Of a DNA stretch of 64,000 nt, positions 33,929 to 45,604 are shown piece after piece. Location: positions 2,294,001-2,358,000 of the forward strand of contig NC_049561.1 of NCBI RefSeq assembly GCF_013368755.1, read 5' to 3'. The notes under the pieces are model-generated. The model was not told the origin of the DNA and made no database searches. It saw nothing but the letters and a program-made list of their open reading frames with translations. The first letter of the stretch is position 1; each line of letters starts with the position of its first letter. The stretch comes from Talaromyces rugulosus (Eukaryota > Ascomycota > Eurotiomycetes > Eurotiales > Trichocomaceae). Both the position numbers and the translations under genes were made by a program.

Positions 33929-35325
33929 CTACTCTGCGTACGGACGATAAACATCCAAATTTCCACCAGACGCCTCAAACTCCAGTTCCACTCCACACCC
34001 TACAAAATAGACATATCCTTCCTTCAGATCATGGCTCTTTCCCTCGCTCGCCTTGGCTGACATCCGACCCTGCCCACTCGTGACAACCAGAATACTCGGT
34101 CCATTGATCGGCTTAATCTTTTCCTTTTCACCAGCACTTAGATGTGTGGCAAGCACATTGAATTCTGAAATAGGCGGCGCGTATTCAATGGTTTTCCCAT
34201 TCAGGCTCTTATCGGACGGATGTCTCCCGAGAAGCGCCTCGTCCGGCTCATGTGGCCAGAAACTGAGTGCTTCACAGAAAAGAGGGATATTGTCACGCTC
34301 TGGCCGTGGGCAGAATCCCGTGTTGAGCACATTGTCTGACCGGGCCATGCACTCCATGATATCGCCAGACAGATACGCATGCATCCCGTCCGTGGGCACA
34401 TACACGGACTCCCCAGGATGCAGCACAAAGTAGTTCATGCATACGACCGCCATCAAGTTGCCGTTATCAAATTCCGAGTACTGCGACCTCACTCTTTCCA
34501 GCATCTTGGGAATATACGAGTACTTCCCAAACTCCTTCTCCGGAATTTGGGTGAGCTCATTCAGCGTCTCCGCCACCGTTTTCTCGTCCGCTTCGAGCAA
34601 GTTCTGCGCAACACGCTTGAGACTCGCGTCGTTGAAATGGGTTTCAGGCGTTGGTAAGAAGCGCTGAAGCGGCTTGTGCTGGAATAGCTTGGTTAAATCG
34701 TTGAGTGGTTTCCAGCCGGCGAAGAGCTCGAATTGGGACAGGGCGATGGCGATCTCGGGCTTGTGGTTTGTATCGGTGAACTTCTCGGGGTCTTGCTTGT
34801 TTAGTTGTTTAGAAAGCTCGCGGTCTGGGTGGATTTGTAGAGGGAGAGCTTTGTCCATGGACAGGATCTGTCTGTTATAAGTATTTTTTTTTCAGTCTAC
34901 AAAAAATATATGTAATTCCCTGCGAACCTTGGGTAGAAACGGTAGACCCCCGCCAAATTTTTCGACAATCTTTTTGCCGACCAGCTCAGGATACTTGTTC
35001 AAATGCTCCTCCAACGTGTCGCCAGTGGCTATCACATACGACGGCACAGAAGGGTATGTACCCATCCACATCTATTCATAATTAGCAGACAATCACGCCA
35101 GTTTCAACATTTGAACCCGGCACAAACCTCAGAATAGGTCTGGTGATCTTCAATCTTCAAATCGGTCCCCGGCTGCTGCGACGCAAGCCTGGCAGCCAGG
35201 GAGTTGTGGCCTTTTTTGCCCCAGGCATCGTACTAGACAAGTGTTAGTGGATAGATGCGCAGTGTTTCACGTCAGGTGCGTACCTTGCATTTGCAGCGAA
35301 GCTGGAGTACTGAATCTGCGCCCAT
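33929..35325 (-). CDS. manA: Mannose-6-phosphate isomerase, type I
   Basis: Zinc enzyme interconverting fructose-6-phosphate and mannose-6-phosphate, feeding GDP-mannose for glycosylation and wall mannan; cytosolic. Exons are 35325-35284, 35232-35128, 35071-34928 and 34867-33929, all phase 0, giving 409 residues. Landmarks in order are YDAWGKKG, MWMGTYPS, LPFLPKILSMDKALPLQIHPD (zinc ligands Gln108 and His110), NHKPEIA (Glu135), YVPTDGMHAYLSGD (His260) and MARSDNVLNTGF. It is slightly shorter than usual (about 430-460), mainly at the N-terminus and in loops. The first coding exon is only 14 codons (MGADSVLQLRCKCK). It could be the sole isomerase or a paralogue. Convergent with the luciferase-domain gene. 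Confidence 0.93.
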
Positions 35326-36003
35326 ATTGAGTAAATGAAAAAAAAAATATATTGATCTATTCTAAAGACAGAAGAGGGGTATGTGAATTGATGGAATTCA
35401 AGAAATTGATGTTAACCTGATGTCTACTTAGGGCTCGGGGCGAGCCGTATCATACATACGTTGCGATGCCGTCATCCGTGGCGATCCTTGTGCGCCAGAT
35501 CCGGTCAACATCTTGTTTACACACGTATTTGATATACGTATTACTCAAAAGATTCCCTTTTCAACATAGAATTATTAAATATCTCTCTGTTCCTAAAACC
35601 ATCACCAGCTATCCCACATATCATACCTCATCGCCCGTCCTATCTCTAATTTGAACTTACCTCGAAACCTTAGGGACCAGAATGTAATTCGAAATAGCTG
35701 GAAATTAAGGATCAAATAAAATAGACCATATAATAAAAAAAAAATTCATGATTGCCGAGAAAATACCAGCCTAGAAGATGACGAGACAATTAATTAGTCG
35801 GTATAAAACAAAATTATAGTGGAATAATAGTAGTGTAAGTCAAGTCGTGATATTCATATACTAAGACTCAGCCTTGCCCTAACCCAACGCCGTGAAAGAT
35901 AAACACCTCCGGAACACCATACATGATGAAAATTAACGCTAGGAAAAAAAAGATAAATATAGATATTGATCATTCTGTTGCAACGTGATTCCGTTCACTT
36001 TCA
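35326..36003. other. Intergenic region, isomerase promoter
   Basis: About 680 bp, AT-rich, between two minus-strand genes. No supported ORF or repeat. Confidence 0.4.
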
Positions 36004-36921
36004 TTACCACAAGTCCTCTTGATCTCCAACCATATCCAGTGTCATCGTCCGTCGATGTGACTGGCGGCGAACCGCTGCCGACTGTGATCGCTGAACGTCG
36101 AGATTTTGCTGATTAGGCTTCGATCGGCCGCGGGTTTGATCTGAGGATTCCTTTTGCTTGCTGTGTTTGCGGGAGGATGTTATCGTTGTCTTTCGAGACA
36201 TTGTATTTGAAGGCAGTGTCCCTGGTATTGCTTCCCTGGTTTCGGCGACGAAAACAACATCGCTGACAACATAAGGATCACAAGAGTGGCTGCGTTGAGG
36301 CACTGGCTTCCTTTTGATACTGTGCTTTTTGGCACCGACGTCATCTCCTCCGTGTGTATTATTGTTGTTGTTGCTAAATTCCTGCAACTCCCGAAAATAT
36401 GCCTCGCTGGCCGGGACGTAGCGAAAATTCGGCCGCGCCTCTATATCGCGCTTCTCGGCGAGTTCCTGTGCATAGTTTGGATGTATTGGTTTGTATTCGA
36501 ACTCGATGGGCTTTTCTTCTGCTGTTTTCGTTTGGGTGTTGACGTTAGATGGGAGTAGGATGCGAGTCAGACGACGGGTTCTGGAATCTCTTTTTTTCGT
36601 ATCCCCTTCCTCTTCTTTTTCTTCCCGTTCTGCTTCTTTGCCTTCTACCTGGTCTTCTTCTTCTTCTTCTTCTTCTTCGTCATCATCAGAGGAATACTCG
36701 TCATCAAGAAGAAGCACTTCTTTATTCCCGCCCGTCGCGCCGGGCACAAACCCCGGTCCATATAGCTTCTTCCCTTTCAAATGCGGATTGTTGTATTGCG
36801 ACCAGGCACCGTCAATAGGCGCGGTGATGTCCACGTCGCCCCAGCGGGAATGCATTCGCGGTCGTCGGTTGCGTTTGTGTCGACGGATGATGTCGAGAGA
36901 TGTGGTGACGAAGGACGCCAT
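36004..36921 (-). CDS. Disordered SR[F/W]GDV-family protein, paralogue of the gene at 21309
   Basis: Intronless 305-residue frame. The N-terminus MASFVTTSLDIIRRHKRNRRPRM is basic and amphipathic, followed by HSRWGDVDITAPIDGAWSQY, which aligns with DSRFGDVSISSPNEGSWNEM of the gene at 21309. A glutamate-rich run (about residues 77-105, coded by a TTC-type microsatellite on the plus strand) and Lys/Arg/Ser-rich disordered sequence follow. A segment at about 140-185 (FEYKPIHPNYAQELAEKRDIEARPNFRYVPASEAYFRELQEF) looks helical. The protein ends with QEDLW, echoing the paralogue end DELWGY. No catalytic domain, signal peptide or membrane helix. Two genes sharing only the N-terminal motif and acidic-LW tail suggest two short binding motifs on a disordered linker. 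Function unknown. Confidence 0.75.
   Translation of the reverse strand: MASFVTTSLDIIRRHKRNRRPRMHSRWGDVDITAPIDGAWSQYNNPHLKGKKLYGPGFVPGATGGNKEVLLLDDEYSSDDDEEEEEEEEDQVEGKEAEREEKEEEGDTKKRDSRTRRLTRILLPSNVNTQTKTAEEKPIEFEYKPIHPNYAQELAEKRDIEARPNFRYVPASEAYFRELQEFSNNNNNTHGGDDVGAKKHSIKRKPVPQRSHSCDPYVVSDVVFVAETREAIPGTLPSNTMSRKTTITSSRKHSKQKESSDQTRGRSKPNQQNLDVQRSQSAAVRRQSHRRTMTLDMVGDQEDLW
36651..36678. repeat. TTC/GAA trinucleotide microsatellite in coding sequence
   Basis: Uninterrupted TTC units on the plus strand, encoding the poly-Glu run of the gene at 36004 on the minus strand. Likely length-variable. Confidence 0.7.
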
Positions 36922-39239
36922 GTTTTAAGCCTTTGTAGGTTCTGTGTCGTTTTTTTTTGAGTCCTGTTTCCTTCCTTTTTCGTTTGGTGTCGTAGGGCTA
37001 AGGCTCTGGTTTTTTCATCGGTTGATGATTGTGGTAGGTTTGGTGTGGAGGAGTATAGACACGCTCAAGCAAGAACCAATCAAGGTCTCGCAGGAGGGAG
37101 TGGGAAAGAGAGAGAGAGAGTAAAGCAAGAAAGAGCAACCACGTCAACACTCAACCAAACAAATAAACATATAACCCTCACTATAAACGTGAGATCAAAA
37201 AACGATTCAACAACATTAATGAAACGAGCCGACTCAGTCCGGGCGAACAGCCCTCTACATATACAAACAACTCGGCGCAGATTGTGGCACGTTCAATCCC
37301 TGTAACACTAGGAAAAAAAATAAGCAACACAAATGATCCAAAATAGATCAATTTGTGTCAGGCTAGTGTCTGAACCCTGCATCAAGATGCAGGCCGTGAC
37401 CTCCCGCAGTACTAGTAGCCACACACAAATTTAGAAGTCCACTTAATAGTACTATGTACTATTCAACACATGCATAAAGCTTGCCAGCGTTGAAACTGTC
37501 TAGTTGTGTTCTATGTTTGGACTGGCGATCATTAGGAGAAGCCCGGACTTACGAACAAAGAGCACTCACTCAGTCCGGACTAATCGGCATCGATTTGCAC
37601 TTGACAGGCATGTTAGCGCCGAGGTAATTTATTTTTGCATCGAACCATAGTTACTATACTGAGACAGGAAAAGAGTGTCTGCCTGTGATTCGGCTGAGCA
37701 ATATGCCTGTAAGCGCCGGGGCGCTGAAGCCGGTGCTGCACTCCACCTGCTTAGCGTCCCCTTAGCCCTAATCTATCCGCTGGATCGCCAATGGGACATT
37801 AAGAAACGCTGTTGGTCGATCGATACACGACGATCGGCGCGCTGCTACTATATTTACTAGATTATAGCCCCGTGGCCTTTTGCGGTCGTATGACCCTGAC
37901 TGGCTGTCATAGGTAGCACTGCCGGACCCAGGTTTGCCCTAATTCGTGGACGTCTGAAACGCCGACAAAAAAGCCACTCCCGTTCGCCGAGACACAGCGC
38001 CGCATTTTGTATACTCGATATGGCACTACCTCTCTGGCTTTGTTATTACTCCCTGCTCTAGGCCTCTGCTCTGGCATTTACGAAGGTGGAGAGAGCGTTG
38101 CTCATTTGAGCCACTGCCGTTTCGAGATGGGATCGGCCGGCCGCGGAAATACTATGTGGGATTGATCATCCTGGAGAATAATACTAGTAGTTACATCTGT
38201 GCTTGTGGAACGTGACTAGTTTGTGTATTTACAGTCTCTCTATTATATGTATGTACATGTATGACCCCGAAATTAACGTAAATTCCAGGAAAGAAATATC
38301 AAAAACAGAGACGGTATTCAAGAAAAAAAAAACTTCTTCATCCGGACTTCCGTCAACAAGATAAGCAAAAGCACCATAGATGAAACACATCCATGATGAT
38401 CAATTATTACCCCTCTTCTCTTCTCTCCATGACTATCACTCCGCTGACCAAATACTCATTAGTAAGTGGACAGCCAAGCCATCAATCTCCAATAGGAAGA
38501 CACCCTTTGCCGCCGACCCGGACAGTCGGTATCGAATAAGATAGCAAAGGACAAGCCAACGCACGCATCGCAATAAGACAGCGTGGCAAGGCCGGATCGA
38601 CATTTTGTGGCATTTTGTACAATGTTCCGTGTCATCTGGCTCTTTGTCCTTCCGGAGACGGTGTAACCAATATGAGAGAAAAGAGATGAGTGTCACACGG
38701 ATGCTGTGTGCATGCATGCATACAACCAGCTATAACCCTGTAGATCATTCCGTGTTTCTGTAGTTGAATTGTAAAAATGAAAGACAGTGTGACCATGTCT
38801 CGAAAGATGTAATATCATATCAAGCCACATGACGTTGGAGGTTGCCTCCTCACTCTTCTGTAGATCTATTACTCGCCGTCTAAATGTTGGTGTTGTTGTG
38901 ATATGTCCAAGATGAGACCTCTCATCTTCCATCTTGGCCGTATGTCGTCGTGCACTGGGATACCAGTAATGGCCGTGCAGCTGCACAAGAGGTGAGACAT
39001 TTGCGGATACCCAGGGTTTGATAAAGGGATATATGCAGGAAGAGTCCACGAGACCCCTGCAAGACCCGGCTCCACCGAGCTATATACCCTGCCTGATTCT
39101 CAATATACTTGAGGCAGATGCACCCCGCCCGTCGAGACAGGGCATCTGCATCTCGACCGGTCTCTATTCGTTGTGGTAGCCGTATGGTCACGTAGGTAGG
39201 GTTGACGAACCCAACCCTCCAAAAAAAAAAATATTTTTT
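36922..39239. other. 2.3 kb intergenic region
   Basis: A purine-rich (minus-strand pyrimidine-rich) leader/promoter for the gene ending at 36921 occupies 36.92-37.3 kb. The remainder holds scattered frames without features and the 3' flank of the patatin gene. No repeat or RNA gene recognised. Confidence 0.4.
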
Positions 39240-41658
39240 TCACCCCCCTATCGAATGCGACTTTTTGACCACTAGCTGAGACGGCGACAAAGGGATAGAT
39301 ACCATCCTAGCAACCGAAGACCGCCTGGAAGCTGCAGGACTCGTCCTCCTCGACCGGGGCGAGCTGGGCCGGATTGATGATGCGGTATTATTATTATAAA
39401 TATTATTCTGCCAGTGCCGTGCGCCCGTAAACAATGACGACGACTCATCATCGCTATCAGCCCCTACAGTAAAGAAATTATTATTCCTCGGATTGGCGGA
39501 ATGTGTATTATAACCCCGTCGCTCTGTTGGTGTGACCGATCTTCTATGCTGCGGCTTTTGATGACGAGCGACAGGACTAATTGGTCTCGACAGTTCGATG
39601 CAGCCCACCGACAACGAGCTGCGAGCTTTGCTGCCCAAGTCGACGCTGCCTCGCGTTTTCGACGCATTTCGTCCACCACCACCACCCCTGCTGGTCTTGC
39701 TACCAGACTCGTGACTATATGAGCTTCGTCTCTGTGCGGGCTCTGGGCGGTGCTCGTCCAAGCCCGCTTGGCTCTGGCTGCTGGATTGATTTGCAGCGCC
39801 CGAAGGAGCAGCAACCGGAGGACTGAGAGCCACTCGCGCTCGCATGGTTCGCACGGCAGAGTCCAAGGCTAGCTCAATGGCAAGATGGTTTCGAACCCTC
39901 GAGATCTTCGGCCACGTAGCTCGTTCGCCGCTCAGGCAGGTTTCCAATATAAACTCCGCGGTTGGATTCTGCAGGATGCGCGGGAAATGAGAGTACGGAA
40001 TCTGCGGGAAGATGTTGATGTCACCGGAGTATTTCTGGTCCAGGATGGACGCCGTCTTCTTGGACACGTTCTGAAAGATGCCCATTTCGTACAGCACGTT
40101 TATTCGATGCAGGGCCTCTTCGCGGGCGAGATTGGTCATGGTGTTGAGCCATTGAGAGCTCAGCCAGGGTTGCCAGCTCGATGCAACCCCCGGCCCTTCT
40201 TCCTTTGCCAAAAAGGGTACGACGTGAGGATTCACCTGCGACACGATGAAGTGGTTGACATTGAACATCTCGGACAGCCGGGTCATCGGCAGGTCGCCGT
40301 CAACAGACCCGTCAATCCAATTGCGACGGTCATCGTGCCAGGGAACTGTCTCTCCAGTGAGCGGGTCCTTTGCCATCAACGCTGCCCCCGAAAACACGAC
40401 GGGGACCGAGCAAGACACGGTTCTAACGATTCGTTAGCACGTTGGGGGAAACTAGAGGACAGGTCAAAACTTACATGGCAGACCAGATCAACACATTTGG
40501 CGCGGTGATGTAATTCAATAGTCGAGGGAGTTCGTAGAGGTCGGCACTCGATATGCAGATATTCAGAATCTTCCGTGTGCGATTGTAAGCCTCGTGAAAG
40601 GTCATATCGCCCAGCCAGCCCCTCATGACTCTGGTAATGTGGGAGCTGTCATATATAAACCCATGCTTGAGAAACCGAGCGACCTTTTGCAGCGGAGGAA
40701 GCTCTTTCCCTTCTCGCTCAAATACATCCAATTCCCCGTAGGGAAAGGCCGCCAGCACCGCGGGGAGCTCGTCCTCAGTGTGCGCGCAGTAGATTGATGC
40801 AACAATACTACCGGCCGATGCACCGGATATAATCCTCGGAGCCAGCTTCGCCTCCCACAGCGCCTTGACGACACCTACATGATTCATGCCAAAGGTGCCT
40901 CCTCCGGACAGCAGCACGGCGCTGCGACCAAATGCCTGTCGCGCCGATAGCAACTGGTCCAGGATATACTGCATCTCGGCAGGGTCGCAACGGTCGCTTC
41001 CCGACAAATCAAGCAGCGTGGATATTGTGTTGACGGCCGTGTTGATATACTGGTCAATCAGGTTTTTTGTGCCGACATGCGTATGCTGATACAGGCTGGC
41101 TTCGCCCATGCTACCCAACTCTCGACTCAGTGCAGTCCGGATCAAGAACAGCATACGGGAAACGTCGCAGCTGATGCGCGCGTCCTCCAGCTGCTTCATG
41201 CGGGCGTGGATAAGCGATGGGTTGTATTCGGTCGATTCAAAGGTCTCCTTCCACGTATTGTTCCCCTCGAGTTCGTCGAGTTCGCAGGCACACGTGCGCC
41301 ACTCATCGAAAGACACGGCCTAGAAGATTACGGTTAGTTTTCAAGTGTTTTAAACTAAAGTGTTGATATCACTCACATTTCGCATCTTCAGATAGAGCAG
41401 CTGTTTCCGGTCATCGTCGCGCACCTTCTTCTCGCGCTCCTCCTTTGAGAGACCGTCTCGGTATGTGTTGAGGGTATCTCCGGCCCATGAGACGGTGTCG
41501 CGCACTACAGACGAAAAAGTTGCGAACGAGGCCCGTTTGCTCAGGCGCGAGGATGATGATCGCGGGGCATCTTGTTGATAGCGATCGATCTGCTGCAGGC
41601 TCTTCTTGCGGTGCAGTTGCGAGTGGATGGCGGCGGGATCGCGGAGAGTGGTGGTCAT
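39240..41658 (-). CDS. Patatin-domain triacylglycerol lipase (Tgl3/4/5-like)
   Basis: Predicted 769-residue lipid-droplet lipase that releases fatty acids from triacylglycerol. Exons are 41658-41377, 41319-40475 and 40422-39240, with GT-AG introns in phase. The N-terminal region has the helical DUF3336-type stretch usual in this family (WAGDTLNTYRDGLSKEE, then SFDEWRTCACELDELEGNN). The patatin core has oxyanion loop SGGGTFG (about 232-238), nucleophile Ser262 in GASAGS and Asp413 in DGS, forming a Ser-Asp dyad. The last 170 residues are Ser/Arg-rich and disordered, a likely phosphoregulatory tail. ATG 41658 (MTTTLRDPAAIHSQ) was preferred over 41799, which would add a hydrophobic leader. Which yeast paralogue it matches best cannot be decided by eye. 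Confidence 0.92.
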
Positions 41659-42574
41659 GATAATAATAGTAGTTGTTGTTGACTCGTATGCAGAGCCGAG
41701 GCCTGGGGATAGCCGGTCATGCAGAAATAATAGTATTATGCGACGAGTCCATGCGAAATAAAAATGGTGGGAATGAATTAAAAGAAGACATTCCAACAAA
41801 AGGAAATTAAAACCACATTCATGACCAAGTCACGAGGCCGGGGGGAATAAAAATAATGGATAAGCCAGAACTATTCTTGGTTAGCACGAGCTAATCTTAT
41901 TAAATGGGAATTATTCCGCCCGCGGGGAAGTTCTTTCTTTCTCCATAATAATATTATTCATCTTCTTGGTTATTTGTTGATGACATGCACATGCAGATCG
42001 CGATATCTTACCTGTGCAACGATGACGCCAGATCTGTCAGATGGCCACTTGGTTGTTTGTACACACACGGGACCACGAACTGCCGGGGTTTTGATCCCGG
42101 CAAGTTTCTTATCTAGATTTTTTCCTCAATATTTGGGATCTGAAATATTTTTTACAGTACATTATTATTGACATCCGTATTAGCCGATGGTGTAGGGTTA
42201 CTATTGAATTGATACTAGTAGTATACACGTCATCCGTACATGTACAAGTGGACCGCGGGAAGTATACAGAAAAGGTCTTGACCGCTCATGTGCTTCAAGT
42301 GATCGTGATAGCCCCTACATAGTTATGTGAGTTTATCCGATTCGTTCAATGTTGTCCAGCTGAGTAAGAAATCTGCATGCTTACTTACCTCGAATAGATT
42401 CTCTTTGCTCCGAGAACTTCTGGAGAAAAATAATCCTTCAATGCTAGTTTCTTAATCGTTGTAAAATGCCACTCCCAATATACCGAGAGATAAATGTAAA
42501 TAAGCCAGTTGACCTCTTTGATGCAAGTAAAAAAATATATATAAATACAATAGGAGAATGTGTAGTCTTTCTTC
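41659..42574. other. Intergenic region between patatin and COX10 genes
   Basis: About 900 bp: promoter of the lipase and 3' flank of COX10. AT-rich with no supported gene. Confidence 0.45.
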
Positions 42575-44113
42575 TCACGCCTTTGTCGAAATCGCAAGCG
42601 GCGCAACCTTTACAGGTTTGGGAGTGTTTTCCTCCTCGTCTTCATAAAACTCATCGGAATCTTCGTCCTCTGGCTCGCCCACGATTCTCCGCCATAGACC
42701 GTCCCATACCCCCTTCTTAGTTGCGAGCCCGCCAATAAGCAAGATGGGCAACTGCCAGACACTGGCCCAGAAGAGACCTCGCGCGGTGCCCTTGGCTCCC
42801 TGGTGCTTCCAGAACCTGTAGGCTTCCCTAGCCATCCAGCCATTGGCAAGACTGCTGCTGACCAGGAACCAATTACTCACAAAGCCACACGCCCAGAACC
42901 CAAACGAGATGGGGAACATGAGTATTGAATACCGGAGTGCCACACGCGCGTTTCGCGCAGGGTTCACCCAGCACATCATCTGGTGGCCCGCGCGTTTGTA
43001 TTCGTCTTTGATGAGATGAGAGAGCGAGTTGAAATGCGGGAACTGCCACGCAAACAGCATCGAAGCAAGGAACCATCCTCCAATACTGTCTTCGCTAAAC
43101 AGCATGTCCTTCCATGTGTCGTGGCCCGTCGTCGCCGTTTGACCCGCTGCAGCAACCCACCCCATCATCGGCGGAATGGCGCCTACTATCGCCCCGACCC
43201 ATGTGTTTATAACGTGTATTCTCTTCATCGGAGTGTACACGAACCCGTAGAGAATGATGTTTGCTGCCGACAAGCCCGCGACTGTCGGGTTTGTGCCTAC
43301 GTAGAGCATTCCGACGCCTGCAATGCCACTAAGCACGGCGAATATCAAAGCACCGTGGCGAGACACCAGTCCTCGCACTAGGGGTCGATTTCGTGTTCGC
43401 TGCATGAGAGCGTCATACTTTGGCTCAAAAAACATATTAAAGGTATTCGCACTGGCGCATGACATAAATGTGCCAGCCGTCAAGTACAGAAATGTGAGAG
43501 TCGAGGTGGACAGGGTGGGAAGTTGAACGATCGACGGATCAAGCGCGAGAAGCGAGGATATCGGGTATAATCCGTAGGCAGACGTCGTCGAGAGGAGAAT
43601 CAAAACGGACAGTCGAGGCTTCGCGAGAGCCAGGTATGCGGCGAGTTTGCGGCGAAGGGAGGACGTGGGGAGTGTAGAGGAAACGGCCGACAGTTGAGCA
43701 GAGGCGTCCGGGGGAAGTTGCTCCTCCTCGGCAGCATTGGCTGCTTTGGCCTCTTCTTTTAACCTCTTCCGTCTTCTGTGAGGTCGTTCTTCTGTGTTTT
43801 CCGAGAGAATTACGTTGTTGAGCTTGTCCGCAGATGGCTCGTTGTGTATCGACGTGGTATGGTTGTTTCGAGTCGAAGAGGATAGCGATGACAGCACGCC
43901 TTCTGTCGTTTTCGATCTGGACGGTTCTCGAGAAAAGAAATACTCTTTCTGAAGCGCTCCAGAGGGCCCATCACCGGCGCCGGATTGTTGATATCGCGAG
44001 ACCGTGAAGCTCCGCCGAGTAGCTGCGCGGCCTGCGTTGGACAGGCATTGCGAGCACACTGCAATTGAGTCCCGGGCCAAGCGAGGCCGTAGCAATGCAG
44101 ATCGTAGTATCAT
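42575..44113 (-). CDS. cox10: Protohaem IX farnesyltransferase, mitochondrial (Cox10)
   Basis: Intronless, 512 residues. Cox10 adds a farnesyl group to haem B to make haem O, the precursor of haem A for cytochrome c oxidase, in the inner mitochondrial membrane. The N-terminus is basic and Ser/Arg-rich without acidic residues ([16 protein letters not shown]), a mitochondrial presequence. A variable charged linker runs to about residue 160. The UbiA prenyltransferase domain follows, with several membrane helices and the prenyl-diphosphate motif [24 protein letters not shown], then YTPMKR. The C-terminal tail is acidic ([14 protein letters not shown]). The stop codon is at 42575-42577. It is divergent from the MPDU1 homologue with about 250 bp between start codons, probably a shared promoter. 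Confidence 0.94.
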   Translation of the reverse strand: MILRSALLRPRLARDSIAVCSQCLSNAGRAATRRSFTVSRYQQSGAGDGPSGALQKEYFFSREPSRSKTTEGVLSSLSSSTRNNHTTSIHNEPSADKLNNVILSENTEERPHRRRKRLKEEAKAANAAEEEQLPPDASAQLSAVSSTLPTSSLRRKLAAYLALAKPRLSVLILLSTTSAYGLYPISSLLALDPSIVQLPTLSTSTLTFLYLTAGTFMSCASANTFNMFFEPKYDALMQRTRNRPLVRGLVSRHGALIFAVLSGIAGVGMLYVGTNPTVAGLSAANIILYGFVYTPMKRIHVINTWVGAIVGAIPPMMGWVAAAGQTATTGHDTWKDMLFSEDSIGGWFLASMLFAWQFPHFNSLSHLIKDEYKRAGHQMMCWVNPARNARVALRYSILMFPISFGFWACGFVSNWFLVSSSLANGWMAREAYRFWKHQGAKGTARGLFWASVWQLPILLIGGLATKKGVWDGLWRRIVGEPEDEDSDEFYEDEEENTPKPVKVAPLAISTKA

Positions 44114-44364
44114 GGCCGAGCAGGGTGTTTAGAGCTACGCCGTTTCATTCTGGGCGTGTTGACTGGTTTGATGATAGAAGATCGAATTCTCCCGGGTTCG
44201 CTGGGACTGGGCGGTCGCCACGGGCCAATCGCAGCCGCCGAGTTGTGTCAGCCGATCCTCAGCATCTTTTTTTTTTGTTTGGACAACATCAACGATCTTT
44301 TAACACCCTGACAAGATCATCGACTCTTGTCATCTAGCTGGTGCGCTTTCCATCTACAGCAACC
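44114..44364. promoter_or_regulatory. Shared divergent promoter cox10 / MPDU1 homologue
   Basis: About 250 bp between divergent starts. Contains a CCAAT pentamer (within GGGCCAATCG near 44222) and, towards the MPDU1 side, a T-rich and pyrimidine-rich tract. Confidence 0.5.
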
Positions 44365-45349
44365 ATGGACACCATCCAAACCGCCATCGTCGAGCCGCTC
44401 AAGCCCGTTCTCAAGCCCATCAGCGACGCCCTGCCCGCGCCTGTCCACGATGCGATCATCTCGCTGGTCGGCTCGCCATGCCACAGCGCTCTCCTGCTGG
44501 ACCTGGACGTGAGCAAGGACCCCGAATGCACGTCGCTGGCCATCTCCAAGGCCCTGGGTCTTGCCATCGTCGGCGCCAGTGCGATCGTCAAGGTGCCCCA
44601 GATCCTCAAGCTCATCAACTCGCGCTCGTCGGCCGGTGTGTCGTTTATCTCGTACGCCATGGAGACGGCCAGTCTTCTCATCACGCTCTCCTACAATGTT
44701 CGCCAGCAGTTTCCTTTTAGTACCTTTGGTGAAACTGCTTTGATCGCCGTGCAGGATGTCGCTATTGGGGTTTTGGTCTTGACTTTTGCTGGCAAGCCGG
44801 CCGCCGCCGCCACCTTTGTCGCAGTAGTCGCCGCGAGCATCTACGCGCTTCTCTTTGACCAGACCTTGGTTGATTCTCAGACGCTGTCTCTCCTACAAGC
44901 CGGCGCTGGCGCTCTCGGCGTGGCCAGCAAGCTCCCTCAGATCGTCGCTATCTGGAGTGAAGGCAGCACTGGGCAGTTGAGTGCATTTGCGGTATGTCTT
45001 CTCTAATTATTTTTTTTCTCTCTGTATTATCTTTCAAGAATTTAATGCTGATTCCATTCTCTAGGTTTTCAACTACCTCTTCGGCTCCCTGTCTCGCATC
45101 TTTACTACCCTCCAAGAAGTGGACGACAAGCTCATCCTATACAGCTTCGTCGCCGGATTCGCGCTCAATGCCGTCATCGCCCTTCAGATGCTCTATTACT
45201 GGAACAGCGCAACACCCAAGACCAAGAAGGCACCCGCCAAATCCAAGGGTCCCAAAAAGCCTGTTACCAACACACCAGCCGCTGCTGCAAGCACCGGCGT
45301 GTCTCCCAAGCCCGCTGGGAAGACTCCTTCTACTCGCCGGAGAGGTTGA
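44365..45349 (+). CDS. MPDU1: PQ-loop protein, mannose-P-dolichol utilization defect 1 (MPDU1/Lec35) homologue
   Basis: Predicted 303-residue ER membrane protein required for use of dolichol-phosphate-mannose and -glucose in N-glycan and GPI synthesis. Exons are 44365-44991 and 45065-45349, with a 73 bp phase-0 intron. Two PQ-loop repeats are clear: VKVPQILKLINSRSSAGVS (PQ at 78-79) and ASKLPQIVAIWSEGSTGQLS (PQ at 190-191), each with flanking membrane helices; about seven helices in total. The tail after residue 275 is Lys/Pro/Ala-rich and cytosolic-looking. The first ATG after the pyrimidine-rich leader starts MDTIQTAIVEPL. It shares a promoter with cox10. Together with the isomerase at 33.9 kb it belongs to mannose supply and use, but they are not adjacent. 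Confidence 0.92.
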
Positions 45350-45604
45350 GCTGTTATTTCCGTTTGGGATGAGTAATATTTTAATTAATTAATGCAAATT
45401 TTTTTTTTCGAATTTGATTGTGAAGTAGTCGCATTATGATCGTATCATCGTATAATCGTATTATTGCCTGCGAACATGAGTAAAAGAGTAGGCAAGTGGT
45501 AAGCGGGACTATTCATACCTGAAGCCTTGCACAGATTCAAAATGAAAATCCATGGTTGTCAATCATCTAGGAGTATATTGCATGTAGCAGTCCGTTCATC
45601 AAGT

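Noticed and set aside
39880..39900. tRNA B-box-like GGTTCGAAACC on the minus strand
   Set aside because: It lies inside the patatin coding exon, mismatches the B-box consensus and has no cloverleaf.
41659..41799. Upstream ATG adding 47 residues to the patatin lipase
   Set aside because: It adds a hydrophobic leader followed by a Thr/Ile run that is unlike Tgl-type lipases.
33929..45349. Phosphomannose isomerase and MPDU1 homologue as a mannosylation gene cluster
   Set aside because: They are 9 kb apart with unrelated genes between them; shared pathway alone does not support clustering.
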